From the NCBI RefSeq assembly GCF_010500835.1, contig NZ_JAAAMJ010000011.1, forward strand, positions 1-64,000: a stretch of 64,000 bases of DNA, read 5' to 3'. The position numbers and the translations under genes were made by a program. Below are positions 1 to 7,676 of the stretch, in pieces (within the stretch, counting starts at the first letter, position 1; each line of letters begins with the position of its first letter). Origin of the DNA: Aurantimonas aggregata. GTDB taxonomy: Bacteria; Pseudomonadota; Alphaproteobacteria; Rhizobiales; Rhizobiaceae. The notes beneath the pieces are model-generated. The model had not been told where the DNA came from and did not search any database. It saw only the letters and a list, made by a program, of their open reading frames with translations.

Positions 1-28
1 GCGGCGTAGTCTCGTCCTTGGCGGGCAT
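1..28 (-). CDS. First codons of an unidentified gene leaving the left edge
   Basis: On the minus strand an ATG at 28-26 follows a GGAGGG ribosome-binding sequence (33-38 region) after a 4-base gap, and reads M-P-A-K-D-E-T-T-P before the window ends. The product cannot be told. Its position at the edge of a disrupted methyltransferase would suit an insertion-sequence transposase, but nothing in nine codons shows that. Confidence 0.3.
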
Positions 29-118
29 GGTCCCTCCGATCTGGAGTTTTTGGCGTCAGCACCCAAAAACTACGCCGGATCAGAGGCTTGGGCTAGGCCC
101 GCCAGCCATGACGCATAA

Positions 119-547
119 TGCGGGCTAGAGCACATCCCGAGACCAGAACTGCTCGAAGCCTACATTGAAGCGATGGCTCATGCAGTGAAACAGATTCTCG
201 TAACAGTTCCTGTCGAGATCGGACCGGTCTTCGCCTCGAAGTACATATACAAGCGCGTGACACAGGGGAAGGGTCACGCGTATTCGTTGAGTGATTACAT
301 TTATCAAAGCGTCGGCATGAGCCACAAGGTTGAGCAGGATAATCATAAGGGCTTTGACTATCGCCGCCTCGTATCAATGATGGAAAGGCACTTCCACATT
401 GAGAGGGTTTCTGGAATCACGGGCTTGCCGACCATACTAAACACGCAGGTTGGTATTATTGCTGCATCCAAATACGGAAAGAGAAATCAATACCTTCGGA
501 CAGGGGACGCTGCAGCGGCAATCACGGACGGCCAGAAAATTGTATGA
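119..547 (+). pseudogene. 5'-truncated SAM-dependent methyltransferase (C-terminal part)
   Basis: The reading frame is open from 119 just after a TAA at 116-118 and has no credible start. It begins with LEHIPRPELLEAY, which resembles the post-motif region (LEHI) of class I SAM methyltransferases. It continues through VPVEIGP and MSHKVEQDNHKGFDY to a typical C-terminal LNTQVGII segment. The Rossmann-fold motif I that binds SAM is missing. An ATG at 173 gives a 124-residue ORF but starts in mid-domain. I read this as a remnant cut off by recombination or insertion on the left; the family normally has 200 or more residues. It probably belonged to a surface-polysaccharide locus together with the EpsG gene. 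Its 3' end overlaps the convergent gene at 487-795. Confidence 0.55.
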
Positions 548-795
548 GCTACGTCAGTCAGGCTCTTTCCGAGATTGACCGCACCCGTCCATCTTATCCA
601 GTCAACAGCATCGAGCGCTTCATTTCCCAAGGCGAAAACCACTAGTACGAGCCAAGCCAAGAGCCATCGGTGCCTCAACTTCCCGAAGACGGTTAAGGCA
701 ACCAAAAATATCACCATTCCGACGTGGATATGGACGGCTTCTCGGGAGAAGCCGGCCGCCTGAACGATAGGTTCTTTGATGTCGAGCCACCGCAT
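487..795 (-). CDS. Small two- to three-helix membrane protein, unknown function
   Basis: This 102-residue protein starts at an internal ATG (MRWLDIKEP); a TTG 15 bases upstream is possible but weaker. It has hydrophobic segments at about residues 22-40 and 46-60 and a third near the C-terminus (DVAHTIFWPSVIAA). The pattern of a VHIHVG start, a central NEALDAVDW and a C-terminal FWP resembles small conserved membrane proteins of unknown function in alphaproteobacteria. No catalytic motif is visible. Its 3' end overlaps the truncated methyltransferase by 61 bp, so the C-terminus may be altered at a junction. It lies in the AT-richer accessory block. Confidence 0.5.
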   Translation of the reverse strand: MRWLDIKEPIVQAAGFSREAVHIHVGMVIFLVALTVFGKLRHRWLLAWLVLVVFALGNEALDAVDWIRWTGAVNLGKSLTDVAHTIFWPSVIAAAASPVRRY

Positions 796-858
796 ACCGA
801 GTGTCACCAATTTCCGTTCTGCGTCTTTGATCGAGCAGACAATTGCCTAAAGGCGCGA

Positions 859-1911
859 TCAAACCTGTTCGACTAGTGGGTAAAACGTGTACGGGACCCA
901 GTACTCCGCATACGCAGAGAAGTTGAGCCAGACGAACAATATTGCCATCGAATAAAGCACAATCGCGACAACGCCCAACGTGTGCTGTTTAACGAGAAGC
1001 GGCATTCGGGACAATACAGCTATCTGGATGGGGAGCATGTAGAGTGCGATGCGGTCAACAAGGGTCGAGGACGGAAGGGCCCACCATGCGATCAGCGTCG
1101 CGAAGGAGCCAATCGAAATCCACCACCAGAGTTTCAGTTCGCGCGGGCGGAAGGGTAATCGCCTCTGGAGTATAAGAAATAAAGACGCGGGGATCACATT
1201 CATGATGACTCGTATCAGTGCTCCGTCCGATTCAAGACCACGGTCCAGATACAATGATTGAATGCGATCAATTTCGTCCTCAGACGAAAAGAATAATAAC
1301 GCAAACAGCCCCCCCAAAGCTATAACGATCCCTGCCCGTCCACGCAATGTAGCTAGAATAATAAAAGGCAGTACTATCGCAGCGGATCTATGGAAGAGAG
1401 CAGCGGCCACTATAAGTATTATGGCCCGTACACCTCGCCCTTCCGGCACATAGGTCAGCGCAAACATGACCAACCCAAGAGCAATTCCCTGTCGGGAGTA
1501 TCCCATCGCCACCACGACGACCAAGTAGGGCACCGCTATAACCATAGCGAGCCAGGGAAAAGGCTGGGCTCTACAAAAGGCTACAAGTCCGGCCGCGAAA
1601 ATAATACCGCAGATAAGATTTACCCCATGGATACCCCATCCTAGTTGATTGGAGATCCAATTTAGAAAAGCATATCCTGGGTCGCGACCTGTAAGAAGGT
1701 CACCGAGGTCTGTGTATCCAGCTACCGAATAGTGGTAAAGATAGCGGTTCCAGTCTGCTCCGACATTATGTCGTAGCCCGATAAATATAGCTAAAGCTAG
1801 AGCGCCGACCGCAGCGGCTGCCGTTAGGCGCGGCACCCGCGCAAAATTCGGGCGACTTTGGACAATTGCAGCCAGTGCGGGCCAGGCGAAGAGAATCCAG
1901 TACGGTACCAT
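859..1911 (-). CDS. EpsG-family polysaccharide polymerase (Wzy-like)
   Basis: A 350-residue integral membrane protein with about nine or ten hydrophobic segments over nearly its whole length. The segment FIGLRHNVGADWNRY, followed by the GRDPGYAFLNWIS motif, is characteristic of the EpsG family, which polymerises repeat units of exopolysaccharide or O-antigen at the periplasmic face of the inner membrane. The ATG at 1911 (MVPYWILF) begins the first helix directly. The frame stays open upstream to 2250, but that stretch is basic, Ser/Arg-rich and overlaps the lysozyme gene antisense, so I reject it. Local base composition is more AT-rich than the later genes, which suggests transfer. Beside phage lysis genes it could be a lysogenic-conversion gene that changes surface polysaccharide; this is inference. 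Confidence 0.75.
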   Translation of the reverse strand: MVPYWILFAWPALAAIVQSRPNFARVPRLTAAAAVGALALAIFIGLRHNVGADWNRYLYHYSVAGYTDLGDLLTGRDPGYAFLNWISNQLGWGIHGVNLICGIIFAAGLVAFCRAQPFPWLAMVIAVPYLVVVVAMGYSRQGIALGLVMFALTYVPEGRGVRAIILIVAAALFHRSAAIVLPFIILATLRGRAGIVIALGGLFALLFFSSEDEIDRIQSLYLDRGLESDGALIRVIMNVIPASLFLILQRRLPFRPRELKLWWWISIGSFATLIAWWALPSSTLVDRIALYMLPIQIAVLSRMPLLVKQHTLGVVAIVLYSMAILFVWLNFSAYAEYWVPYTFYPLVEQV

Positions 1912-2116
1912 TTTGCTCGCTACGGTTTTCGCCGCCGTCTTAGCGAAGCAGACACGGCCTTCAACCTCTGCGGAAGTTTTTGCTCCGCGAGTAGCCCATC
2001 CCTTACCACAGCGCCCGATACGGTAAAGCTGGCGCAAACCGCGCGCTGCACTTGAGGCCGATCGACTGCGGCTACACTGCCACAATCGCCACCACTGGCA
2101 GACGAGGAGCCGCAGC

Positions 2117-2932
2117 ATGACCTCCGAGCAGATCTTCCGCTCAAAGGCGCCATGGATCATGGCGACGCTGATGCAGGATTTCCCAATCGGCGTCGATGAT
2201 GCCGCGGCGATCCTCGGCAATCTCGGCCATGAAAGCGGCGGCCTTACCAAGCTACAGGAGATCTCCCCGACCGCCGCGGGCTCGCGCGGCGGTTACGGCT
2301 GGCCGCAATGGACTGGCCCGCGCCGGCGCGCCTACGAAGCCTATTGTGCACGCAACCGGCTCGACCCCGCCAGCGACCGCGCGAACTACGCCTATCTCTT
2401 CCTCGAGCTAAAAGGCCCCGAGAGGAAGGCGATCGCCAAGCTGGTCGCGGCCGACGGCCTCGATCGCAAGGTCGAGGCGTTCGAGCTGGCCTTCGAGCGC
2501 GCCGGCGCAAAGCACTATCCGTCGCGCAAGCATTGGGCCCGCATCGCCCGCGAGGCATGGAACGCGTCGACGGCCGAACAGCGCCAGGCGCCGCATCTGC
2601 CGGCTCCGGCGACGCTGCCGGAGGCCGGCACGGTGCTCGAGCCGGAGATCCTGCCACCAACGGGGAATGAGATCGTGACCACTGATGGCCTGACGCCGAT
2701 CGAGCAGATGAACAAGCCCGTCCAGGGCGCGATCGCCGGCATGGCGACCACGACGGTGACCGGCGCGATCCTGTTCCTGGCCGCGTCGGCCGGTTGGTTG
2801 CCGGACGCGTGGGAATCGCCGGAGGCTCTGGTGGCTCTCGCCCTGGTTGCCACCAACCTGCCGACGCAGATTACAAATTTTATCGCGTCCTATTGGGCCT
2901 GCGACAAGCGATTTGCCGGGCCCACGTCGTGA
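2117..2932 (+). CDS. Phage-type lysozyme/endolysin with C-terminal holin-like membrane segment
   Basis: The 271-residue protein has an N-terminal phage tail lysozyme-like domain at about residues 10-150. It shows GNLGHESGG, in which the Glu is the expected catalytic residue, then GGYGWPQWTG and a conserved KHWARIAREAW helix. A Pro/Glu-rich linker at about 155-190 leads to a C-terminal part with two hydrophobic stretches (about 210-232 and 240-262). This is an unusual tail for a soluble endolysin and resembles the helix pairs of holin-like domains. There is no N-terminal signal peptide. The stop overlaps the GTG of the next gene (GTGA). Degrading peptidoglycan during phage release is the expected role; coupling of enzyme and membrane anchor or pore in one chain is inference. 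Confidence 0.75.
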   Translation: MTSEQIFRSKAPWIMATLMQDFPIGVDDAAAILGNLGHESGGLTKLQEISPTAAGSRGGYGWPQWTGPRRRAYEAYCARNRLDPASDRANYAYLFLELKGPERKAIAKLVAADGLDRKVEAFELAFERAGAKHYPSRKHWARIAREAWNASTAEQRQAPHLPAPATLPEAGTVLEPEILPPTGNEIVTTDGLTPIEQMNKPVQGAIAGMATTTVTGAILFLAASAGWLPDAWESPEALVALALVATNLPTQITNFIASYWACDKRFAGPTS

Positions 2933-3303
2933 ACTATGCTGACTTGCAGTCGAACGTTTTCTTCATCCTGGCTCTGGTCGGCTCGCTGGCGGCGTTCTGG
3001 TGGCGCGTGGAAGGCAAGATCGATGCGGCCAAGGCAGACGCGCTCCGCGCCGCCGAGGCGGCCGAGCGGGATGCAACGCTTCGCGCAGACGGTGCTCACA
3101 CGATCGCCAACCTGTCAGTGACGCAGCTCGCCGAGTATAAGACCCACGTGGCTGAGCACTACGTCACCAAGGTCGGCCTACGGGAATCGACAGAGCACAT
3201 CATGGAAGCCATTGCCGGCGTGCGAGGATCTGTCGACGCGATCGGGCAGCGGATGGACCGAGTCCTCGAGCGGCGGCCGCACGTAGATACGCGCCGAGAC
3301 TGA
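2929..3303 (+). CDS. Membrane-anchored coiled-coil protein of the phage lysis module
   Basis: This starts at a GTG inside the stop of the lysozyme gene (4-base GTGA overlap), giving 124 residues. One N-terminal transmembrane helix (about residues 8-24, FFILALVGSLAAFWW) is followed by a long Ala/Glu/Arg-rich helix (about 28-60) and a second helical segment to the end, so the protein looks like an N-in, coiled-coil-out anchored protein. This architecture and its place directly after an endolysin resemble inner-membrane spanin-like or accessory lysis proteins, but no specific family motif is visible. A longer reading frame opens at 2794 but lies inside the lysozyme gene. Confidence 0.6.
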   Translation: MNYADLQSNVFFILALVGSLAAFWWRVEGKIDAAKADALRAAEAAERDATLRADGAHTIANLSVTQLAEYKTHVAEHYVTKVGLRESTEHIMEAIAGVRGSVDAIGQRMDRVLERRPHVDTRRD

Positions 3304-3387
3304 CGGATCTGCGAGCGATCCATTGCGGCCGTGAGACGCGGGCGCGCCCCGCGAAACCAAGGCATTGATTTCGGCTGTTTCTCGGAT

Positions 3388-3434
3388 AATTCGTAATGAT
3401 GGGGTCGCAGGTTCGAGTCCTGCAAGCGGCACCA
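3388..3434 (+). other. tRNA-Thr(CGU) 3'-half duplication: attachment-site scar
   Basis: The sequence runs from an anticodon loop with CGT at 3392-3394 through a perfect T-arm (GCAGG 3407-3411, loop 3412-3418, CCTGC 3419-3423) to the acceptor strand AAGCGGC (3424-3430), discriminator A and CCA at 3432-3434. Just upstream of the loop the expected anticodon stem and the whole D-arm and 5' acceptor half are absent. The expected 5' acceptor strand would be GCCGCTT, as in tRNA-Thr. This is the classic footprint of an element integrated at a tRNA gene, with identity starting near the anticodon loop. It is not a functional tRNA. Confidence 0.8.
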
Positions 3435-3645
3435 TTTCTCCGACAGATCAGCCGCGTCAACTTCGATGCCCTTTCGCCAGGCACTGTGGTCCGGCAGGGT
3501 TTCTTTCCCTACATATGAGGACGCACCTAACCCGACCGATGTTCGCGCTCGCCTCCAGCGCTGAACCCGGGATAAGCTCGCGCAGAGACCCGAGCAGCGC
3601 ATTGACTCTTTCGACGCCAAGCTCATGCAGGATCGCGGTATAGGT

Positions 3646-4434
3646 ATGAATACATGTCCCCGGACGGTTTACTTTCTCCACATCCCCAAGTCGGGTGGCA
3701 TGAGCGCGTCACGATTTTTCCAGGACTCCTTCCCCAGCGAAGAACAGTGTCCCCACAAACTCTGGGATGATCTGGTACGGACCGAACCTGACCCTCGATG
3801 GCGCGTCTACTATGGCCATTGCGGCGGGCTCCTGCCTGTCTGGCTGCGCTCATGGCCGACCACCGTCAGCCTCCTGCGCGATCCGACGGCGCGGACCATC
3901 AGCCTCATCAAGCACGTCCTGCGGGCGAAGATACATCCGCTTCACCAATTGGCTCAGGGCCGGACGGTGGCCGAGTACTGCCTGCACCCGGTCCTGTCGC
4001 GATCCGTCCAGAACACCCAGGCCCGGTTTCTGTCCAGCCTTGCGCTTTCCCGGCAACTCGTCGCGCAGGACTCGACTGCCCATGCTGCCGTCCAGTTTGC
4101 CTTCTCCAACAGCCTTTACGCGCTGGACAGTCCCGCAGCCTTGCTGGAAACGGCTCTCACATCGATGGACGCCCTGGCTGCGGTTGGCGTCGCTGAAAAA
4201 CACGATATGAGCCTCACGCTTTTCGCCAGGGTCATCGGGTTGCCGGAACCGACCGCGAGTATCCGAGAAAACGTCGCGCCGCAGTGGCAGCCCGCACTGG
4301 ACGTCACCGCCGACGATTACGCCGCCGTGCAGAGCGTGACCGAGATCGACCGAATACTTTACGAACGCGGGCTCGAACGCTTCACGCAGCAGTGCAGGGA
4401 GTATGGCGTAGCGGAACACGTTCACCCTGACTGA
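3646..4434 (+). CDS. Sulfotransferase family protein
   Basis: The 262-residue protein opens with FLHIPKSGGMS (about residues 9-19), the 5'-phosphosulfate-binding loop of PAPS-dependent sulfotransferases. It then has LLRDPTARTISLIKH (about 81-95), which matches the 3'-phosphate-binding RDP...R...S motif. There is no signal peptide or transmembrane segment. The family moves sulfate from PAPS to hydroxyls of sugars or other acceptors; the acceptor here is unknown. I chose the ATG at 3646 because it sits immediately before the first beta strand; an in-frame ATG at 3625 would add seven residues. The gene lies alone just outside the attachment-site scar, so it may be native or part of a neighbouring accessory insertion. 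Confidence 0.75.
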   Translation: MNTCPRTVYFLHIPKSGGMSASRFFQDSFPSEEQCPHKLWDDLVRTEPDPRWRVYYGHCGGLLPVWLRSWPTTVSLLRDPTARTISLIKHVLRAKIHPLHQLAQGRTVAEYCLHPVLSRSVQNTQARFLSSLALSRQLVAQDSTAHAAVQFAFSNSLYALDSPAALLETALTSMDALAAVGVAEKHDMSLTLFARVIGLPEPTASIRENVAPQWQPALDVTADDYAAVQSVTEIDRILYERGLERFTQQCREYGVAEHVHPD

Positions 4435-4680
4435 TCATCCACACGCAACGCCGGGCCTCGTCCGACCCGCTGATCTTCCGTTCTGCCGCCCGCAGGCCTG
4501 CATCGCACCCCCGGTTGCGGCCGGATGGATTTGTGGACAGCTCGAACATCATTCAACCCAGAGCGGACAGGCGGCAGGAGCCGTCAGAACCGGCTCCATC
4601 CCCGCATCCGATCAAGCGGTACAGGTAGCTTCACCGCGAAGACGAAGCCTGAGTTCGCGCGCATGCCGCGTGGCCGGATT
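4435..4680. other. Intergenic, nothing recognised
   Basis: There is no convincing ORF with a ribosome-binding site, no RNA gene and no terminator with a T-run here. The plus-strand frame at 4525-4713 is rich in Arg and Pro and antisense to the DUF2934 gene, so I treat it as a shadow. Confidence 0.5.
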
Positions 4681-5037
4681 CTAGAGCCGCGGCGCGGGCG
4701 TCCACGTCTGTGAATTTGCGTCCGGCAGCGCTGCCCGGCCACGACGCCAGCGGGGGGCCTTGCGGCCTTCGGTGCCGAACAATTCCTGCGAGAATGGTTC
4801 GGGCGTCCAGAGGGCGCGGCGCAGGGCGTCGGCTTCCTGGCGTTCGGCGGCGGACCGATCCCAGCTGGCGCGATGGTCGTTCTGTCCTTCGGCTGCCGGC
4901 TCGGCTGGATAAAGCCGGGCGAACGCGCGATTGGCGTCGGCCCAATGCTCGTGTTCGCGACCCGTCGGGCGCCCTTCGCGTTCCCAGATTTCGTAGGCAA
5001 GCGTGCGGATGATTTCCGCCTCGTCGCTCCTGCGCAT
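4681..5037 (-). CDS. DUF2934 domain protein
   Basis: This 118-residue soluble protein carries an N-terminal DUF2934-type helix pair: IRTLAYEIWEREGRP then a GREHEHWADA motif (about residues 8-36). It is followed by a low-complexity, charged C-terminal region rich in Arg, Ala and Pro. The start at 5037 follows GGGAGGAG with good spacing; an upstream ATG at 5067 lies before that ribosome-binding site. The family is common in Hyphomicrobiales and its function is unknown. Confidence 0.7.
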   Translation of the reverse strand: MRRSDEAEIIRTLAYEIWEREGRPTGREHEHWADANRAFARLYPAEPAAEGQNDHRASWDRSAAERQEADALRRALWTPEPFSQELFGTEGRKAPRWRRGRAALPDANSQTWTPAPRL

Positions 5038-5319
5038 TGCCGCTCCTCCCGTATGATTTTGCATCAAAGATAGGGCAGACTTATCGACTCCAAGACGGAC
5101 GCATCATGAGGAAATACGCAGCCGGCAACTGACTGCTGCAACCGGCGTTCCGGACGCCGGATCAACGACGGCGGCCGGCATCCGATGATCGCGTCCCAGC
5201 AACAACGCAACTTCGCGTTATCCTCTGCCACAACGGTTCCGAGTGCAATGCAAAAACCATGAGGCAAAGCCATCGGTTCGACGATCGGGGCGCACCCTTC
5301 TCGAGGGCGAGCCGGGCGG
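5038..5319. other. Intergenic, nothing recognised
   Basis: The stretch holds a minus-strand frame of 69 codons (5064-5273) with no recognisable domain, mixed composition and no clear ribosome-binding site; I do not call it. It presumably carries the promoter for the DUF2934 gene. No terminator for gph with a T-run was seen. Confidence 0.4.
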
Positions 5320-6000
5320 TCACCCGGCGTCGTTGCGGAGCGAGGCCAGAAGTTCCGGGATCGCGTCGAGCCGGTCGACCAGCGCCGTCGCGCCGAGCGT
5401 TTCCGGCGCCCGGCTGGTATAGCCGCCCCGTACCGCGATCACCCGCATGCCCGCCGCGCGGGCCGCATCCACGTCGTTCTCGCTGTCGCCGACGAAGACG
5501 ACGTCGTCCACCGGCAGGTCCAGGCGCTCGCAGGCAAGGAAAAGCAGGCCGGGCTCGGGCTTCTTGGCCGGCCCGGCATCGCCGCCGACAATGATGTCGA
5601 GTAGGTCGACGAGGCCGAAATGCGCCAGGATCTCGCGCGTCGCGACTTCCGGCTTGTTGGTGACGACGCCGAGGCGAATGCCGCGCTCGCGCAGGATGCG
5701 CGTCGCCTCGCTGGCGCCCGCCGTCAGGGTGGTTAGTTCCGTCGCCCGCGGCTCGTAGATCGCCAGGAAGCGCTCGACCGCCTTGTCGCGGCTGGCCGGA
5801 TTGATGTCCTTGCCCAGCGCCGCATAGGCGCGCTCGATCAGCACCGGCACGCCGCGCCCGACCATGCCGGTGACAGCCGCGAGGGTGAAGGGCGGCTCGC
5901 CGTAGCTGGCGAGTGTCTCGTTGAGCGCGGCGTGGATGTCAGGCGCCGAGTCGATGAGCGTGCCGTCGAGATCGAACAGAACCGCCTTCGGCCAGTTCAT
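5320..6000 (-). CDS. gph: Phosphoglycolate phosphatase (HAD superfamily)
   Basis: This 226-residue HAD hydrolase dephosphorylates 2-phosphoglycolate to glycolate. Motif I is FDLDGTLIDS (nucleophile Asp10, acid Asp12), the cap domain follows at about residues 17-85, motif II lies around VVTNKP, motif III is the Lys of AKKPEPGL, and motif IV is FVGDSENDVDAA. Length and motifs fit bacterial Gph closely, although related HAD phosphatases with other sugar-phosphate substrates cannot be excluded. The start at 6000 overlaps the stop of the upstream thioredoxin-like gene (ATGA), so the two are translationally coupled. Confidence 0.85.
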   Translation of the reverse strand: MNWPKAVLFDLDGTLIDSAPDIHAALNETLASYGEPPFTLAAVTGMVGRGVPVLIERAYAALGKDINPASRDKAVERFLAIYEPRATELTTLTAGASEATRILRERGIRLGVVTNKPEVATREILAHFGLVDLLDIIVGGDAGPAKKPEPGLLFLACERLDLPVDDVVFVGDSENDVDAARAAGMRVIAVRGGYTSRAPETLGATALVDRLDAIPELLASLRNDAG

Positions 6001-6554
6001 GCCGCGTCCTTCCACTTGATCGAGCAGCCGATCGAGGCAACCTGCTCGCGCGGTCCCTCGCCCGTCTCGGCGATCTGGCGCATGGCGTTGAAGAGATCGC
6101 GTTCCGTGCCATCCGGCGCCGCCTCCTTGCGCGAGGCATCGATGCGGCCGCGATATTGCAGGCCGAGATCGGCGTTGAAGCCGAAGAAGTCGGGCGTGCA
6201 GACGGCGCCATAGGCGCGCGCGACGCTCTGGTCCTCGTCGTAGAGATAGGGAAAGGCGAAGCCGTGCGCGTCGGCGAAGGCGCGCATGTTGTCGAAGGAA
6301 TCCTGCGGGTAGGCGGTCGCGTCGTTGGAGGAGATCGCGACGGTACCGATGCCGAGGTCTTTCAGCTCCGCCGCATCACGGACCAGCCGGTCGATCACCG
6401 CCTTCACATAGGGGCAGTGATTGCAGATAAAGACCACCAGCAGTCCGTTCGGGCCCTTGTGGTCGAAGATCCGGTGGGTCTTCCCATCGACGCCGGGAAG
6501 TTCGGCATCCACGGCCTGCCAGCCGAAATCGCAGATCGGAGGATGCGCCGCCAT
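5997..6554 (-). CDS. Thioredoxin-fold (AhpC/TSA-like) redox protein
   Basis: A 185-residue cytosolic protein of the redoxin/AhpC-TSA class. It contains VVFICNHCPYVK, a CxxC site at Cys44/Cys47 with the following cis-Pro region typical of thioredoxin-like peroxidases. FPYLYDEDQSVARAYGAVCTPDFF gives the second conserved Thr-Pro turn, where a third Cys precedes TPD. There is no signal peptide. Start at 6554 is chosen for the ribosome-binding sequence GAAAGGAAA; an in-frame start at 6590 lacks one. It overlaps gph by ATGA. Its substrate is unknown; reduction of peroxide or protein disulfide is the family expectation. Confidence 0.75.
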   Translation of the reverse strand: MAAHPPICDFGWQAVDAELPGVDGKTHRIFDHKGPNGLLVVFICNHCPYVKAVIDRLVRDAAELKDLGIGTVAISSNDATAYPQDSFDNMRAFADAHGFAFPYLYDEDQSVARAYGAVCTPDFFGFNADLGLQYRGRIDASRKEAAPDGTERDLFNAMRQIAETGEGPREQVASIGCSIKWKDAA

Positions 6555-6629
6555 GGCCGTTTCCTTTCTCGCTTGGTGCCTCAGAGGCAATGAAGGGCGG
6601 CCAACACGAAAATCGAGCCGGCGCCCCGC

Positions 6630-7676
6630 TCACGCGTCTTCGTGGATGAGTTCGACAGCCAGCCCGGCCAGCACCGGCACGTTGCGACCGAAGATCGCCG
6701 CCTTCTCCGGATTGGAAGCGTTGCCGTCGAGCGAGCGCTTGTAGACGCCCTGCAGGATGGCCGCGAGGCGGAAGAACGAGAAGGCGAGGTAGAATGGCCA
6801 GTGCTCGATCGCGTCGAGAGCGCGCCGATCGCAGTAGCGCCGGACATAGTCGGCTTCCGAAGGGATGCCCTGGGCGGCGCGATCGACATTGCCGAGGCCC
6901 TTGAAGGCGCCGAGATTGGGCAGGCGCCACTGCATGCACTGATAGGCGAGATCGGCGAGCGGGTGACCCAGCGTCGACAGTTCCCAGTCGAGGATCGCCA
7001 GGATCTCCGGCCGGTCCTTGGCGAACATGATGTTGTCGAGGCGATAGTCGCCGTGCACGAGGCTCACCGCGCCGTCGTCCGGCGGCAGGTTATCGGCGAG
7101 CCAGGCCGCCAGTGTCTCCATGTCGTCGATCTGGTCGACCTTGGACTGGCGGTACTGCTCGGACCAGCGCGTCAGCTGGCGCTCGAAATAGTTGCCGGGC
7201 CGGCCGAAATCCTCGAGCCCCAGCGCTTCCACATCGAGATCGTGCAGGGCGGCCAGCGCGGCGTTCATCGCATCGAAGATCGCCGCGCGCTCGGTCGGAT
7301 CGTCGATCTCCGGCAACGCCGGATCCCAGAAGATGCGGCCGTCGCAATATTCCATGACGTAGAACATCCGGCCGAAGGGCGAGGCCCGCTCGTCCGCCAG
7401 ATGCAGCGGCTGCGGCACCGGCACGGCGGTGCCGGCGAGCGCCCGCATCACGCGGAACTCGCGGTCGACCTGATGGGCGGATTTCAGCAGCGGTCCCGGC
7501 GGCTTGGTCCGCAGCACATAGATGCCGCTCGCCGCATCGATCCGGTAGGTGGGGTTTGACTGGCCGGCCTGGAATTGCACCAGATGTTCCAGGCCCTCGA
7601 AACCGTCGACATGCGCCTCGAGATAGCGGCCGAGCGCCAGTTCGTCGATCGGCTGGTCGGCGGACTCGCGGCTCAT
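6630..7676 (-). CDS. APH-family phosphotransferase, ACAD10/11- and LvaA-like (candidate 4-hydroxyacyl-CoA kinase)
   Basis: The 348-residue kinase-like protein has an ATP-lobe with LRTKPPG (catalytic-lysine strand), the catalytic loop HGDYRLDNIMF (His208, Asp210) and a metal-binding DWELSTLGHP. These match the APH-type phosphotransferases that sit as a domain in ACAD10/ACAD11 and as LvaA in levulinate catabolism. Those enzymes phosphorylate the 4-hydroxyl of 4-hydroxyacyl-CoA so that an acyl-CoA dehydrogenase-like partner can eliminate it. The start overlaps the MaoC stop (ATGA), and an acyl-CoA dehydrogenase gene lies divergently at 9876. The substrate assignment rests on family and context; the kinase fold is clear. 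Antibiotic resistance is unlikely for this subfamily. Confidence 0.8.
   Translation of the reverse strand: MSRESADQPIDELALGRYLEAHVDGFEGLEHLVQFQAGQSNPTYRIDAASGIYVLRTKPPGPLLKSAHQVDREFRVMRALAGTAVPVPQPLHLADERASPFGRMFYVMEYCDGRIFWDPALPEIDDPTERAAIFDAMNAALAALHDLDVEALGLEDFGRPGNYFERQLTRWSEQYRQSKVDQIDDMETLAAWLADNLPPDDGAVSLVHGDYRLDNIMFAKDRPEILAILDWELSTLGHPLADLAYQCMQWRLPNLGAFKGLGNVDRAAQGIPSEADYVRRYCDRRALDAIEHWPFYLAFSFFRLAAILQGVYKRSLDGNASNPEKAAIFGRNVPVLAGLAVELIHEDA

Larger units (their letters stand above)
1..3434. mobile_element. Right end of an integrated prophage-like element (left end outside window)
   Basis: Three things seen in the sequence define this block: two overlapping phage lysis-type genes (2117-3303), gene fragments and AT-richer DNA at 1-2050 unlike the rest of the window, and a perfect 3' half of a tRNA-Thr at 3388-3434 with no 5' half. 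Integrases commonly recombine inside tRNA 3' halves, leaving an intact tRNA at one end and a 3' copy at the other. By inference the element lies to the left of the tRNA fragment, and the intact tRNA-Thr(CGU) and the integrase lie beyond position 1. No integrase or structural phage gene is visible here, so it may be a decayed remnant. Confidence 0.6.

Noticed and set aside
859-2250. Full 463-residue reading of the EpsG frame
   Set aside because: The extra 113 residues are Arg/Ser-rich, overlap the lysozyme gene antisense and have no membrane character; the ATG at 1911 starts at the first helix.
5064-5273. 69-codon minus-strand ORF
   Set aside because: No ribosome-binding site or recognisable domain; lies in a non-coding-looking gap.
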